The notes below the pieces were generated by a model. It worked only from the letters and a program-made list of their open reading frames with translations, had not been told where the DNA came from and did not search any database. This document shows positions 7,379-15,265 of a stretch of DNA of 21,868 nucleotides, piece after piece. Position 1 is the stretch's first letter. Every line of letters begins with the position of its first letter. A program made the translations under genes and the position numbers. This stretch comes from DASRAU01 sp036005805. Lineage in GTDB: Bacteria > Acidobacteriota > Polarisedimenticolia > Gp22-AA2. Location: contig DASYQE010000324.1 in the NCBI GenBank assembly GCA_036005805.1, positions 1 to 21,868 on the forward strand. Direction: 5' to 3'.

Positions 7379-8307
7379 TGGCTGAGCGTGCCGTGCGGCG
7401 TGACCCGCGCGGCCGCGGGCGCCCGGCGACGGCCGACGTGGGCGGCGGCGCCACCGTTCTTGGGATTGTCATGGCGCGAATGGCGCGCGATGACCTTGCG
7501 CAGGCGCTTCTTGGCCTGACTCTCGATCTGACGGACGCGCTCGCGGGAGACGCCGAGCTTCTCGCCGATCTCCTTGAGGGTGAAGATGCGTCCCCCCTCG
7601 AGGCCGAAGCGGTTGATGATGACCGTCTGCTCCTGGTCGGAGAGGTTCCGGAGCGCCAGCCGGATGAGCCCCTGGTTCTCGTGCTTGATCAGCTCGTCCT
7701 CGGGGTTCACCGAGCGGCCGTCCACCAGGTAGTCCGAGATCGGCGTGTCCTTGTCCTTGCCGACCTTGTCGTCGAGCGACATCTCCCGCATCTTCATCTG
7801 CAGGATTTCGTCGATCTTGGCGATGGTGACGCGCAGCTCCTTCGAAATCTCCTCGCGGTCCGCCTCGCGCCCGAGCTCTCTCGACAGCATCCGGCCGGTG
7901 TTCCGGACGTTCCGGACCTTTTTCAGCTGGTAGTTGGGGATCCGCACCATCGCGGCATGCTGCGAGAGGGATTTCAGAATCGACTTCCGAATCCACCAGA
8001 TGGCATAGGTGATGAACTTGGTCCCGCGGCCGGGATCGAAGTGATGGGCCGCCTCGATGAGGCCGATGTTCCCCTCGTTCAGCAGGTCCTCGAAAGGGAG
8101 CCCCATGTTCTTGTATTCGCTGGCGATCTTGACGACGAAGCTGAGGTTGGACTTGACCAGATCGTGATACGTGTGGTCCCGGGTGCCATCGCGGGTCATC
8201 TGACGGGCGATGGCATGCTCTTCTTCCTTGGTCAGGAGGGGGAATTCGCTGATCTCGTGCAGGTAACGAGAGATGCACGAACTGCGGTCCGTCGAGCCCT
8301 TCGCCAT
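7375..8307 (-). CDS. Sigma-70 family RNA polymerase sigma factor (RpoD/RpoS-like, group 2)
   Basis: This 310-residue sigma factor has regions 1.2 to 4 and no region 1.1. Residues 9-35 form region 1.2 (YLHEISEFPLLTKEEE). Region 2 (about 50-120) contains NLSFVVKIASEYKNMGLPFEDLLNEGNIGL and the -10 recognition segment GTKFITYAIWWIRKSILKSL. Region 3 spans about 125-200, and region 4 (about 215-275) contains the helix-turn-helix TLKEIGEKLGVSRERVRQIE that reads the -35 box. A 35-residue Arg/Ala-rich tail follows region 4, which is unusual. The ATG at 8307 has GGAGGT about 10 bases upstream. Two promoters lie upstream at 8376-8404 and 8612-8640, the second giving a leader of about 300 bases. The stop overlaps the convergent gene by four bases. 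It is a non-primary sigma factor by architecture; which stress or state it serves cannot be told. Confidence 0.9.
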   Translation of the reverse strand: MAKGSTDRSSCISRYLHEISEFPLLTKEEEHAIARQMTRDGTRDHTYHDLVKSNLSFVVKIASEYKNMGLPFEDLLNEGNIGLIEAAHHFDPGRGTKFITYAIWWIRKSILKSLSQHAAMVRIPNYQLKKVRNVRNTGRMLSRELGREADREEISKELRVTIAKIDEILQMKMREMSLDDKVGKDKDTPISDYLVDGRSVNPEDELIKHENQGLIRLALRNLSDQEQTVIINRFGLEGGRIFTLKEIGEKLGVSRERVRQIESQAKKRLRKVIARHSRHDNPKNGGAAAHVGRRRAPAAARVTPHGTLSH

Positions 8308-8367
8308 CAGTCTAAGACCTCCACGCTCTCCCGGGTGTCCCGGGCGCGGCTATCCCCTTTTTTTCGC

Positions 8368-8396
8368 TTGACTTTATTGCATAATCGCAATACATT
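8368..8396 (+). promoter_or_regulatory. Plus-strand sigma-70 type promoter towards the XRE gene
   Basis: TTGACT (8368-8373), a 17-base spacer and TACATT (8391-8396). The spacer contains ATTGC-N6-GCAAT. It would give a leader of roughly 300 bases before the XRE gene, covering the small open frame at 8508. It overlaps the minus-strand promoter at 8376-8404, so the two could not be fully occupied at once. Confidence 0.45.
8376..8391. promoter_or_regulatory. Inverted repeat ATTGC-ATAATC-GCAAT, candidate operator
   Basis: A 16-base inverted repeat with 5-base arms sits inside the spacer of the plus-strand promoter and covers the -10 box of the minus-strand promoter. That position suits a dimeric repressor such as the XRE protein encoded downstream. 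The binding protein is inferred only. Confidence 0.35.
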
Positions 8397-8404
8397 CCCG
8401 TCAA
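8376..8404 (-). promoter_or_regulatory. Proximal promoter of the sigma factor gene
   Basis: On the minus strand TTGACG (8404 to 8399), a 17-base spacer and TGCAAT (8381 to 8376). Transcription would start near 8369, giving a leader of about 60 bases before the sigma ATG at 8307. The -10 hexamer is part of the ATTGC-N6-GCAAT inverted repeat. Confidence 0.4.
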
Positions 8405-8507
8405 TTTTTTGAAGCTGTTCTCGCACCACGTCAGGGCGGCGTAGTGGGAAGTGAGGTGGGGGGTGCCGCCAGCCGTTGGCCGGTCGGAGAAAGGAGGGCG
8501 CCATCCC

Positions 8508-8723
8508 ATGAGAGTCCCGAAAGGATGGAAGCCGATCTCAGTAGAATTTCTCGCCTGGTTCATCAACGTGTTGACGCGGCGAAATGTTTTTGTGTGCGAG
8601 CTGACGACGTCAGTATATGGTCCGGCGGCAACAGTGTCAAGGGTTTTTTGTTATTACTACATCCGGACCAAGCCCTTGCTGGTCAACGATTTCGGGGTTA
8701 TCCCGTGGATGGAATACGCATGA
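8508..8723 (+). CDS. Possible small protein upstream of and overlapping the XRE gene
   Basis: A 71-codon frame starts at ATG 8508, with AAGGAGG at 8491-8497 (10-base spacing), and its TGA overlaps the XRE ATG as ATGA at 8720-8723. The product begins MRVPKGWKPISVEFLAWFIN and has a hydrophobic aromatic middle (VFCYYYI); I recognise no family. For: best ribosome binding site in the region and a coupling overlap of the kind used elsewhere in this window. Against: third-position GC is only about 63 percent by my count, the XRE frame is also open across the same stretch, and a strong minus-strand promoter and a palindrome lie inside it. It may be a leader peptide, a real small protein or chance. 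Confidence 0.3.
   Translation: MRVPKGWKPISVEFLAWFINVLTRRNVFVCELTTSVYGPAATVSRVFCYYYIRTKPLLVNDFGVIPWMEYA
8601..8613. promoter_or_regulatory. Inverted repeat CTGACG-A-CGTCAG, candidate operator at a start site
   Basis: A perfect 6+1+6 inverted repeat overlaps the last two bases of the TATACT -10 box (minus strand) and extends over the predicted start site. A repressor bound here would block the distal sigma promoter. Which protein binds is unknown; the adjacent XRE regulator is the nearest candidate. Confidence 0.4.
8612..8640 (-). promoter_or_regulatory. Strong distal promoter directed at the sigma factor gene
   Basis: On the minus strand TTGACA (8640 to 8635), exactly 17 bases, then TATACT (8617 to 8612): 6/6 and 5/6 matches to the sigma-70 consensus, the best promoter in the window. 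Transcription would start near 8605, about 298 bases above the sigma ATG, leaving a long untranslated leader or a separate short RNA. Confidence 0.65.
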
Positions 8724-9085
8724 TGACGGCAAAATTCAAGAAGCAATCCCTGCTGGTCGGGTCCAGAATCCGCGCACTCCGCAAAGATCGTGATCTGACC
8801 CAGGCCGACCTCGCGGCACGAATCGGTATTCAGCAATCCGATCTTTGCCGTATGGAGAATGGCGAGTACAAGGTCTCCCTCGAGACCCTGTTCCGCATCC
8901 TCTCGGTGTTTGAAATGAACATCGCCGAGTTCTTCCACGAGGACCTGCCCGGCGCGCTGCGTGAGCGCGACGCCGAGGTGCTGCGCCAGTTTCATCGCCT
9001 CAGCCCGCGCAGCCAGGAGGAGATCCTCGAGTTTATCCAGTTCAAGACCCAGTTCGAAGATCGCCTGAACCGAAAGTCCAACTGA
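8720..9085 (+). CDS. XRE-family helix-turn-helix transcriptional regulator
   Basis: This 121-residue protein has one HTH_3 domain near residues 14-72: GSRIRALRKDRDLTQADLAARIG then QQSDLCRMENGEYKVSLETL, with the usual L-T-Q-x-x-L-A and S-x-x-x-x-x-E-x-G features. A helical C-terminal part (LRERDAEVLRQFHRLSPRSQEEILEFIQFK) probably mediates dimerisation. It has no separate sensor domain. ATG 8720 is preferred over the longer open frame reaching back to 8444, because the homologous part begins here; GGATGG upstream is a weak ribosome site, so coupling to an upstream frame is possible. It is followed after 10 bases by the TPR gene. Inverted repeats in the upstream control region are plausible targets. 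Confidence 0.85.
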   Translation: MMTAKFKKQSLLVGSRIRALRKDRDLTQADLAARIGIQQSDLCRMENGEYKVSLETLFRILSVFEMNIAEFFHEDLPGALRERDAEVLRQFHRLSPRSQEEILEFIQFKTQFEDRLNRKSN

Positions 9086-9095
9086 AGGTGCGGAC

Positions 9096-10007
9096 ATGAA
9101 GTCCGATCCAATCGCCAACTACTCGGATTTGACGGCCGAAGGGCAGCTCCACGTCCGTCACGGGGATTTCCGGCGGGCCATCGACAACTTCGAACAGGCG
9201 GTCCGCCTGGCGCACGATCTCGACGACTCCGCGCTGCTGGTCAAGGCGCTGTGCAACCTGAGCACGGCCCGCCTCGCGGCCGGGGACATCAAGGAAGCGG
9301 AGAAGGGACTGCGCGAGATCCTGATGCGCACCCGCGACCCGCAGACCATCTTCGTCACCTCCTCGAACCTCGCCAGCGCCCTGCGACGCCAGGGCCGGCA
9401 CGAGCGGGCGCTCATGTACGCCCGGCGGGCCATGCGCGCCTGCGAGGGGCTCGACAACCCGTCCTGGAAGGCGACCATCCACAACCTGATCGCCAACATC
9501 TACATGAACATGAACTACCTCGACGACGCCGTGGCGGAGTACCGGCACGCGCTGTCGATCTCCGAGAAGTCGGGGCTCGGGACCGAGTGGCCGATCGATC
9601 AGATCAAGGAGAATCTCGGCTACTGCCTGCTTCTCAAGAAGCGCTACCGCCAGGGGATCGCCATCATCCTCGAGGCGTTGCAGATCGGGCTGAAGAACGG
9701 CTCCAGCCGCTGCGTCGCCGAGTGCTACCAGGACCTGGCCTTCGCCTACATGCAGATCAAGGAGTACCCGCGGTCGATCGAGCACGGCGAGATGGCGCTC
9801 GAGGTGGCCCTCAAGCACGAATACAAGGACATCCAGAAGAACTGCTACTACCTCCTGGGCGAGACACACCTGCTCATGGGGGAGGACGACAAGAGCGACA
9901 AGTACTTCGACCGCCTGCAGGAGTACTACCCGCACCTGCCGGTCTTGAAGGAATTCTTGCGGACCTTCGACGTCAGCAACATCCTGAATCTCAAGAATCC
10001 GGTGTGA
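9096..10007 (+). CDS. Tetratricopeptide repeat protein
   Basis: This 303-residue protein is built almost wholly of about seven TPR units, for example GQLHVRHGDFRRAIDNFEQA, SSNLASALRRQGRHERALMY and ANIYMNMNYLDDAVAEYRHA, with the canonical G/A-Y-x-x-A-x-x-x-Y spacing. There is no signal peptide, membrane segment or catalytic motif, so it is a cytoplasmic peptide- or protein-binding scaffold. It starts 10 bases after the XRE stop with GAAGGTG as ribosome site, so the two are cotranscribed. An HTH protein followed by an all-TPR protein is like the two halves of RRNPP receptors (PlcR, NprR, Rgg), and the pair could work together; that is inference. Other TPR proteins of this sort act in protein complexes of many kinds. 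Confidence 0.85.
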   Translation: MKSDPIANYSDLTAEGQLHVRHGDFRRAIDNFEQAVRLAHDLDDSALLVKALCNLSTARLAAGDIKEAEKGLREILMRTRDPQTIFVTSSNLASALRRQGRHERALMYARRAMRACEGLDNPSWKATIHNLIANIYMNMNYLDDAVAEYRHALSISEKSGLGTEWPIDQIKENLGYCLLLKKRYRQGIAIILEALQIGLKNGSSRCVAECYQDLAFAYMQIKEYPRSIEHGEMALEVALKHEYKDIQKNCYYLLGETHLLMGEDDKSDKYFDRLQEYYPHLPVLKEFLRTFDVSNILNLKNPV

Positions 10008-10036
10008 CCATGCGAAACGGAACGGAGTGCAAAGGA

Positions 10037-10858
10037 ATGTCGCGCTGGCTGGTGGCGCTCGGGATCCTGTCGATCCTTTCGCCTGCTGCGGCTTCGGCCG
10101 TGGACCGTGCCCGTTCGGCTCCCCGCGCGCGCTCGTCCCAGGTGGTCACGGCTCCCGGGTCGGTTCCCCTGCTTCTCACCGACCCGATCACGGGGGCTTC
10201 GGTTCGCATCTGGAGCAGGACCGACGGGTTCACGACAAAGATCGCCTGGGCCCGCAATGACGGCGCCGGCTGGGGTCCGTCGCACGATCTGACTTTCGGC
10301 CTGGGTGTCGATCGCGATCCCTCGGTCGCGATCACCTCCGCGGGCGCCTGGCTCTTCTGGCGCGATGACCGCGACGGCGTCTTCTACGCGCCTCTGGAGA
10401 TCGGGTCGGGCCGCCTGCAGGGAGCCCCGTCATCGCTTGCGACGACCGTCGGACTCCCCGGGCCGCGCCCCGAGGGCGGAAGCGACACCCCGGTCGTCCT
10501 CGGGAGCTGCGATCCGACCGACCCGACCTGCATCCTGCAGCGGCAGCGTCCGCCCAGCGATACCGGTCAGCCGAATCCGACTGCACCCCCGGTGATCGGG
10601 ACGGATGGCGGGACCGACACCCCGGTCACCATCTCCTCGGCGACGTCCAGCAGCGCAGGCCTGATCTCGGCGTCCGAACCGACGTGCGAGCGCACCATCG
10701 TCTCGGTCTCCCAGGGCAGCACGCTGCTGGTCTTTGAGCTGGACGGCGCGGGACGCGTTCGCCGCCAGCGCACCGTGGCCATTGGCGCGGGCGTCAAGAC
10801 CGAGGACGCAGCGGCTGGAGCGGGCACGTTCTATCTGCAGCAGGCCTGCGGCAACTGA
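10037..10858 (+). CDS. Small secreted protein of unknown function
   Basis: A 273-residue protein starting at ATG 10037 with a signal peptide (MSRWLVALGILSILSPAAASA). An in-frame ATG at 10010 would add nine residues, but GGAG sits at a normal distance only before 10037. The mature part has WSRTDGFTTKIAWARNDGAGWG and DRDPSVAITSAGAWLFWRDD, which resemble BNR/sialidase-type propeller blades but cannot be assigned. A Pro/Gly/Thr-rich linker follows, containing a short repeat (GGSDTPVVL and GGTDTPVTI), and cysteines at the end (LQQACGN). It is the last gene of the XRE-TPR unit and is closed by a terminator. No family is recognised. Confidence 0.7.
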   Translation: MSRWLVALGILSILSPAAASAVDRARSAPRARSSQVVTAPGSVPLLLTDPITGASVRIWSRTDGFTTKIAWARNDGAGWGPSHDLTFGLGVDRDPSVAITSAGAWLFWRDDRDGVFYAPLEIGSGRLQGAPSSLATTVGLPGPRPEGGSDTPVVLGSCDPTDPTCILQRQRPPSDTGQPNPTAPPVIGTDGGTDTPVTISSATSSSAGLISASEPTCERTIVSVSQGSTLLVFELDGAGRVRRQRTVAIGAGVKTEDAAAGAGTFYLQQACGN

Positions 10859-10884
10859 TTCTCGAAGTTCGCAAACGACTTCAT

Positions 10885-10914
10885 CCGCCCCTCGATCGAG
10901 GGGCGGATTTTTTT
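10885..10914 (+). terminator. Intrinsic terminator of the XRE-TPR-secreted protein unit
   Basis: CCGCCCCTCGA-TCGAGGGGCGG (10885-10906) is a perfect hairpin followed by A and seven T residues (10908-10914). It ends the plus-strand unit 26 bases after the stop codon and only 13 bases from the end of the convergent rhomboid gene. It has no T-run in the other direction. Confidence 0.9.
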
Positions 10915-10927
10915 CAGGGCGCCGTTT

Positions 10928-11653
10928 TCAATGGTAGGGGTAGTTGCGCCGGTCGCGGTCGTTACGATCGTCCCGTTCGATGACCCGCAGCCGGCGGCGG
11001 CGCCAGCGCCAGCGCAGCTCCGAGACGAAATCCGGCACCTTCCAGGCGCGTTTCAGGTAGAGCCAGCCGAACAACATGCCCCCCAGGTGCGCCGTGTGCG
11101 CCACCCCGTCCGGAAGATTCAGGAGCTGCAGCAGCTCGATGGCGGCGCACAGGATCACGAAGCTCATGGCGCGCATCGGGAAAATGAACCAGAAGTAGAT
11201 CATCCGCTCCGGGAAGAGCATGGCGAAGGCCAGCATCACGCCGAACACCGCCCCCGAGGCGCCGTAGGTCGTGCTCTTGTAGAAGGTGAGGCAGGTCGCG
11301 AGGGCGGCCCCGAGGCCGCAGACGAAGTAGTACTTCAGGAACCGGCTGCTCCCCCACGCCCGCTCCACCTCCGTTCCGAACATCCACAGCATCAGCATGT
11401 TCAGGATGAGGTGGAACGGCCAGTTCGGCGCGTGCAGGAACATGTACGTGACGAGCTGCCAGAGCCACATCTTCTCCCGCATGAGGGTGGGAGTGAGGGC
11501 GAAGAGGGACTCGATGCCGCCGCCTCCGAAGCGCTGCGTGAGGATCTGCAGCGCGTAGACGGCGCAGTTGGCGATGATCAGCCCTTTGACCGCGGGGGTG
11601 ATGGCTCCGCCGAGGCCGATGCTCATCCGGCCTGGCTGCCGCAGAGGGTTCAA
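10928..11653 (-). CDS. Rhomboid family intramembrane serine protease
   Basis: A 241-residue six-helix membrane protein with rhomboid signatures: HLILNM (H81, N85), GASGAVFG with catalytic Ser133, and AHTAHLGG with catalytic His189. It cleaves transmembrane substrates in the lipid bilayer. A basic cytoplasmic tail (RWRWRRRRLRVIERDDRNDRDRR) extends from residue 214. Start choice: TTG 11653 overlaps the HNH stop as TTGA with AAGGAAGG just upstream; ATG at 11626 is the alternative and would drop only nine residues. It follows the HNH gene in one operon. The substrate is unknown; nothing in the window is an obvious one. Confidence 0.88.
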   Translation of the reverse strand: MNPLRQPGRMSIGLGGAITPAVKGLIIANCAVYALQILTQRFGGGGIESLFALTPTLMREKMWLWQLVTYMFLHAPNWPFHLILNMLMLWMFGTEVERAWGSSRFLKYYFVCGLGAALATCLTFYKSTTYGASGAVFGVMLAFAMLFPERMIYFWFIFPMRAMSFVILCAAIELLQLLNLPDGVAHTAHLGGMLFGWLYLKRAWKVPDFVSELRWRWRRRRLRVIERDDRNDRDRRNYPYH

Positions 11654-12240
11654 CCTTCCTTCAGCTCGGTGTTCCAGTACACCGCGTCGAGGAAGTTGCG
11701 CCAGGCCTCGTACTGGCCGGACGTGAGGGAGAGCCGCACCAGCGGGTGCCAGCGAGGCCGCGCCGGCAGGTGGATGAGGCGCATGTGCGCCTCCTCAGGC
11801 GTCCGTCCCCCCTTGCGGGAATTGCAGGGGATGCAGCAGCAGACCACGTTCTCCCACGTGGACTTCCCGCCGCGCGACAGCGGCACGACGTGATCGAGAT
11901 TGAGGTCGCGGGTGGCGAAGCGGTGGCCGCAGTACTGGCAGCGGTTCTTATCGCGATAGAAGATGTTCTTGCGGGTGAACCGGACCTCGTGGCGCGGCAC
12001 CCCCTCGAAATCCACCAGCAGCACGACCCGCGGCACCCGGATGCGCACCGTGGGGGTGACGATCGACTCCTCCTCGGGCTGAGGCGGGACGTCGACCCAG
12101 TCCTCCCAGGCGCAGGTGGTGTAGTCGGGGTTGACCGCCCGGACGTGTCCCTTGTACAGGAGGCAGAACGCCTTCTTGACGGTGGTGACCTGGATCGCCT
12201 GGAACAGGCGATTCAGCACCAGGACGTTGCTATCCAGCAT
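11650..12240 (-). CDS. HNH endonuclease family protein
   Basis: A 196-residue protein with a full HNH/McrA-like domain: CQYCG (C101, C104), DHVVPLSRGG with His117, N131, and CCCIPCNSRKGG with the second zinc pair (C136, C139). The N-terminal 90 residues (VLNRLFQAIQVTTVKKAFCLL, then VPRVVLLVDFEGVPRHEVRFTRKNIFYRD) match the widespread single-copy bacterial HNH family found beside housekeeping genes rather than in phage or defence loci. The ATG at 12240 has GGAGTAGGAG upstream. It is first in an operon with the rhomboid gene and carries its own promoter overlapping the ddl stop. Its cellular DNA target is not known. Confidence 0.88.
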   Translation of the reverse strand: MLDSNVLVLNRLFQAIQVTTVKKAFCLLYKGHVRAVNPDYTTCAWEDWVDVPPQPEEESIVTPTVRIRVPRVVLLVDFEGVPRHEVRFTRKNIFYRDKNRCQYCGHRFATRDLNLDHVVPLSRGGKSTWENVVCCCIPCNSRKGGRTPEEAHMRLIHLPARPRWHPLVRLSLTSGQYEAWRNFLDAVYWNTELKEG

Positions 12241-12289
12241 CTCCTACTCCGACTCCGCGCGCCGCAGGCGGTTCCGGCGCACCCGGAAA

Positions 12290-12318
12290 TAATTAAGATG
12301 CGCCCCCCCGGGTGTCAA
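12290..12318 (-). promoter_or_regulatory. Promoter of the HNH-rhomboid operon
   Basis: On the minus strand a perfect TTGACA (12318 to 12313) is followed after 17 bases by TAATTA (12295 to 12290), about 50 bases before the HNH ATG. The -35 box overlaps the TGA of ddl, as at the tatA promoter. The spacer starts CCCGGGGGGG. Confidence 0.55.
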
Positions 12319-13441
12319 GCCCGGAGCCGCCTCTTCTCGGCCTGGGCCCGCTCTTCCGCGCGGATCCGCCCTTTCGAGGCCGCGGATCGGGCCGGCTTTT
12401 CCGCCGGCCGGTACTCGGTCACCAGCTCCTGGCGCTGGCGGCGGCGCTCGAACGCCAGCCGCACCAGACGGTCGACGAGCTTCGGGAAGGACAGCCCGCT
12501 CGCCGCCCAGAGCTTCGGATACATGCTGATCGGCGTGAACCCGGGAAGCGTGTTGACCTCGTTGAGGAACAGCCCGCCGGTCGCCCGATCGAGGAACAGG
12601 TCCACCCGCGCCATCCCCGACAGATCGAGCGCCTGGAACGCCTTGAGGGCGAGATCGCGCGCCAGATCCGTCTGCAAAGGCTCCAGCGGGGCCGGGATGA
12701 TCAGCCTGGAGCCTTTGTCCTGGTACTTGGCCGCGTAGTCGTAGAACTCCCCCGCCGGGACGATCTCGCCGAGCACCGAGGCCTCCGGTCGATCGTTGCC
12801 GAGGACGCTGCACTCGATCTCGCGCGCGTCCACCGCCATTTCGACGATGACCTTGCGGTCGTAGCGGAACGCCAGGCGCAGCGCCGGCTGCACGCCCTCC
12901 CGGTCGCGCACCTTGCTGACGCCAACGGAGCTGCCGCCGTTCGCCGGCTTGACGAAGAGGGGCAACCCGCAGTGGCGTTCGGCCATCGCCGCCGCGCCTG
13001 CGGGATCGGCCTCGAAGTCCGGCCCCAGGACGACCCGGTGCCGCACCGTCGGAAGCCCGGCGTCGACCAGCAGGGACTTCATCACCGCCTTGTCCATGCC
13101 GACGGCCGAGCCGAGCACCGCCGAGCCGACGAAGGGAACACCGGCGAGGGTCAGAAGACCCTGCAGCGCGCCGTCTTCGCCGTCGGTCCCGTGGATCATC
13201 GGGATCACCACGTCGAGGCCGGCTCGGCCGCCGAGCAGCCGCTCGATCTGCCGCGCCGGCCAGCGTCCGTCCTTGCCGACGAGGATCGGCACGACCGTGT
13301 AGCGGCGCGGGTCGAGCGCCTCCATGATGGCGCGCGCCGAGACGAGCGACACCTCGTGCTCGACCGAGCGCCCGCCGTACACCACCCCGACCTTGATGCG
13401 GCCGCGACCGGCCGCCGGCTTCAACTTGCCGCGACGTTTCG

Positions 13442-13445
<4 letters not shown>
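12315..13445 (-). CDS. ddl: D-alanine--D-alanine ligase
   Basis: A 376-residue ATP-grasp ligase that joins two D-alanines for the peptidoglycan stem peptide. Motifs are VVYGGRSVEHEVS (residues 21-33), IHGTDGEDGALQGLL, PLFVKPANGGSSVGVSKV (ATP loop), IECSVLGNDRPEASVLGEI and the metal/ATP-binding NEVNTLPGFTPISMYP. Length fits Ddl, plus an extra Arg-rich C-terminal tail of about 35 residues after VDRLVRLAFERRR. ATG 13445 overlaps the hflX stop (ATGA), indicating coupling to hflX. It lies apart from any mur cluster. Cytoplasmic. Confidence 0.93.
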
Positions 13446-14568
<1,123 letters not shown>

Positions 14569-14572
<4 letters not shown>

Positions 14573-15135
14573 AACGCTCCGGCGGGGGCTGCGGCGGGCT
14601 TCAACAGGGAGTACTTCAGGTACTCCTCGTAGTTGTCCGGCAGCGATGCGCCCGCATAGCGGATGATCCCTTCCCGATCGATGAGGAAGTTCCGCGGCAG
14701 CGAATCGACGCGGTAGCGGTTCATCAGCTCCATCCCCTCGTCCCACAGGATCGGGTAATGGACCTCCTGCTTCGTGACGAACTCGCGCACCTTCTCCGGG
14801 CTCTGGCTCATCGGCACGGTCACGCCGAGGATCTCGAATCCCTGGTCGTGGTAGCGGGCGTACGCCGCCTTGAGATCGGGCACCTCGTCGAGGCAGGGCA
14901 TGCACCAGGTGGCCCAGAAGACAACGTGCACGACCCGGCCGCGCAGATCCTTGAGCCGGTGCGGCTTGCCGTCGAGGTCCTTGAGGGTGAAGTCGTAAGC
15001 CACGTCCCCCATCTGCCGGCCTTCCTTCGGCGCCGACTTGGGCATCTTCTGGGCGAGCAGGGGCAGACCGGCGGCGACGGAGAGGGTCACGAGGGCGGCG
15101 GCCAGGAGCCGGGCTGTTTTTCGAGGAGGTTGCAC
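14569..15135 (-). CDS. TlpA-like exported thioredoxin-fold protein
   Basis: A 188-residue periplasmic thiol-disulfide protein. Residues 1-28 form a signal peptide or N-terminal anchor (PRKTARLLAAALVTLSVAAGLPLLA), followed by an AhpC/TSA-Redoxin fold with the active site WCMPC (C78, C81), then GVTVPMSQSPEKVREF and the cis-proline region SLPRNFLIDREG. Proteins of this type reduce or oxidise cysteines outside the cytoplasm, for example in cytochrome c maturation. The open frame goes up to 15207, but a -10 element (15198-15206) lies in it; GTG 15135 places the signal peptide at the N terminus, so it is preferred. First gene of a unit with hflX and ddl. The in vivo partner is unknown. Confidence 0.85.
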
Positions 15136-15197
15136 GAAAAAGTAGGCCCGTCCCTGAGGAACCGACGCGGCCCGCACCCGGGGACGAAGCGCCGCAA

Positions 15198-15206
15198 AGT
15201 ATAGCA
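15198..15206 (-). promoter_or_regulatory. Extended -10 promoter of the tlpA-like-hflX-ddl unit
   Basis: The minus strand reads TGC-TATACT (15206 to 15198), an extended -10 with a 5/6 TATAAT match; no good -35 is seen. It predicts a start near 15190 and a leader of about 55 bases before GTG 15135, and argues against the upstream GTG at 15207. Confidence 0.5.
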
Positions 15207-15231
15207 CGCGGGATCGCGCCCGTCCGGAGCC

Positions 15232-15251
15232 AAAAGCGCCGGCTCAGCCGG
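15232..15251 (-). terminator. Weak possible terminator after the asparaginase gene
   Basis: On the minus strand CCGGC-TGA-GCCGG (15251 to 15239) is followed by CGC and four T residues (15235 to 15232). The stem is only five base pairs and the T-run is short, so this may be incomplete termination ahead of the TlpA-like promoter. Confidence 0.3.
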
Positions 15252-15265
15252 AGGATCGGGCCGGC

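Larger units (their letters stand above)
8308..8719. other. AT-richer divergent control region between sigma factor and XRE genes
   Basis: These 412 bases are clearly lower in GC than the rest of the window. They carry two minus-strand promoters, one plus-strand promoter, and inverted repeats at 8376-8391, 8563-8574 (TCAAC-GT-GTTGA) and 8601-8613. A 71-codon open frame (8508-8723) with a strong ribosome binding site also lies here. A pairing of GGTCCGG (8619-8625) with CCGGACC (8663-8669) could fold the region just before the XRE gene. I recognise no known riboswitch class. Confidence 0.6.

Noticed and set aside
8619..8678. Crossing pairings GGTCCGG/CCGGACC and CAAGGG/CCCTTG that could form a pseudoknot before the XRE gene
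   Set aside because: Stems of 7 and 6 base pairs with long loops are expected by chance in a stretch of this size, and no known riboswitch fits. Covariation in relatives would be needed.
8676..8704. A possible plus-strand promoter TTGCTG-N17-TATCCC right before the XRE gene
   Set aside because: Matches are weak and it would leave a leader of only about 9 bases with no ribosome site.
11650..12240. HNH endonuclease as part of a defence or mobile element
   Set aside because: It sits in a housekeeping neighbourhood with normal composition, its own ordinary promoter and no integrase, toxin partner or direct repeats nearby.
14573..14905. Extension of hflX upstream to 14905
   Set aside because: The extra 111 residues overlap the TlpA-like gene in another frame and look like Arg/Pro-rich antisense-type text; HflX homology starts at 14572.
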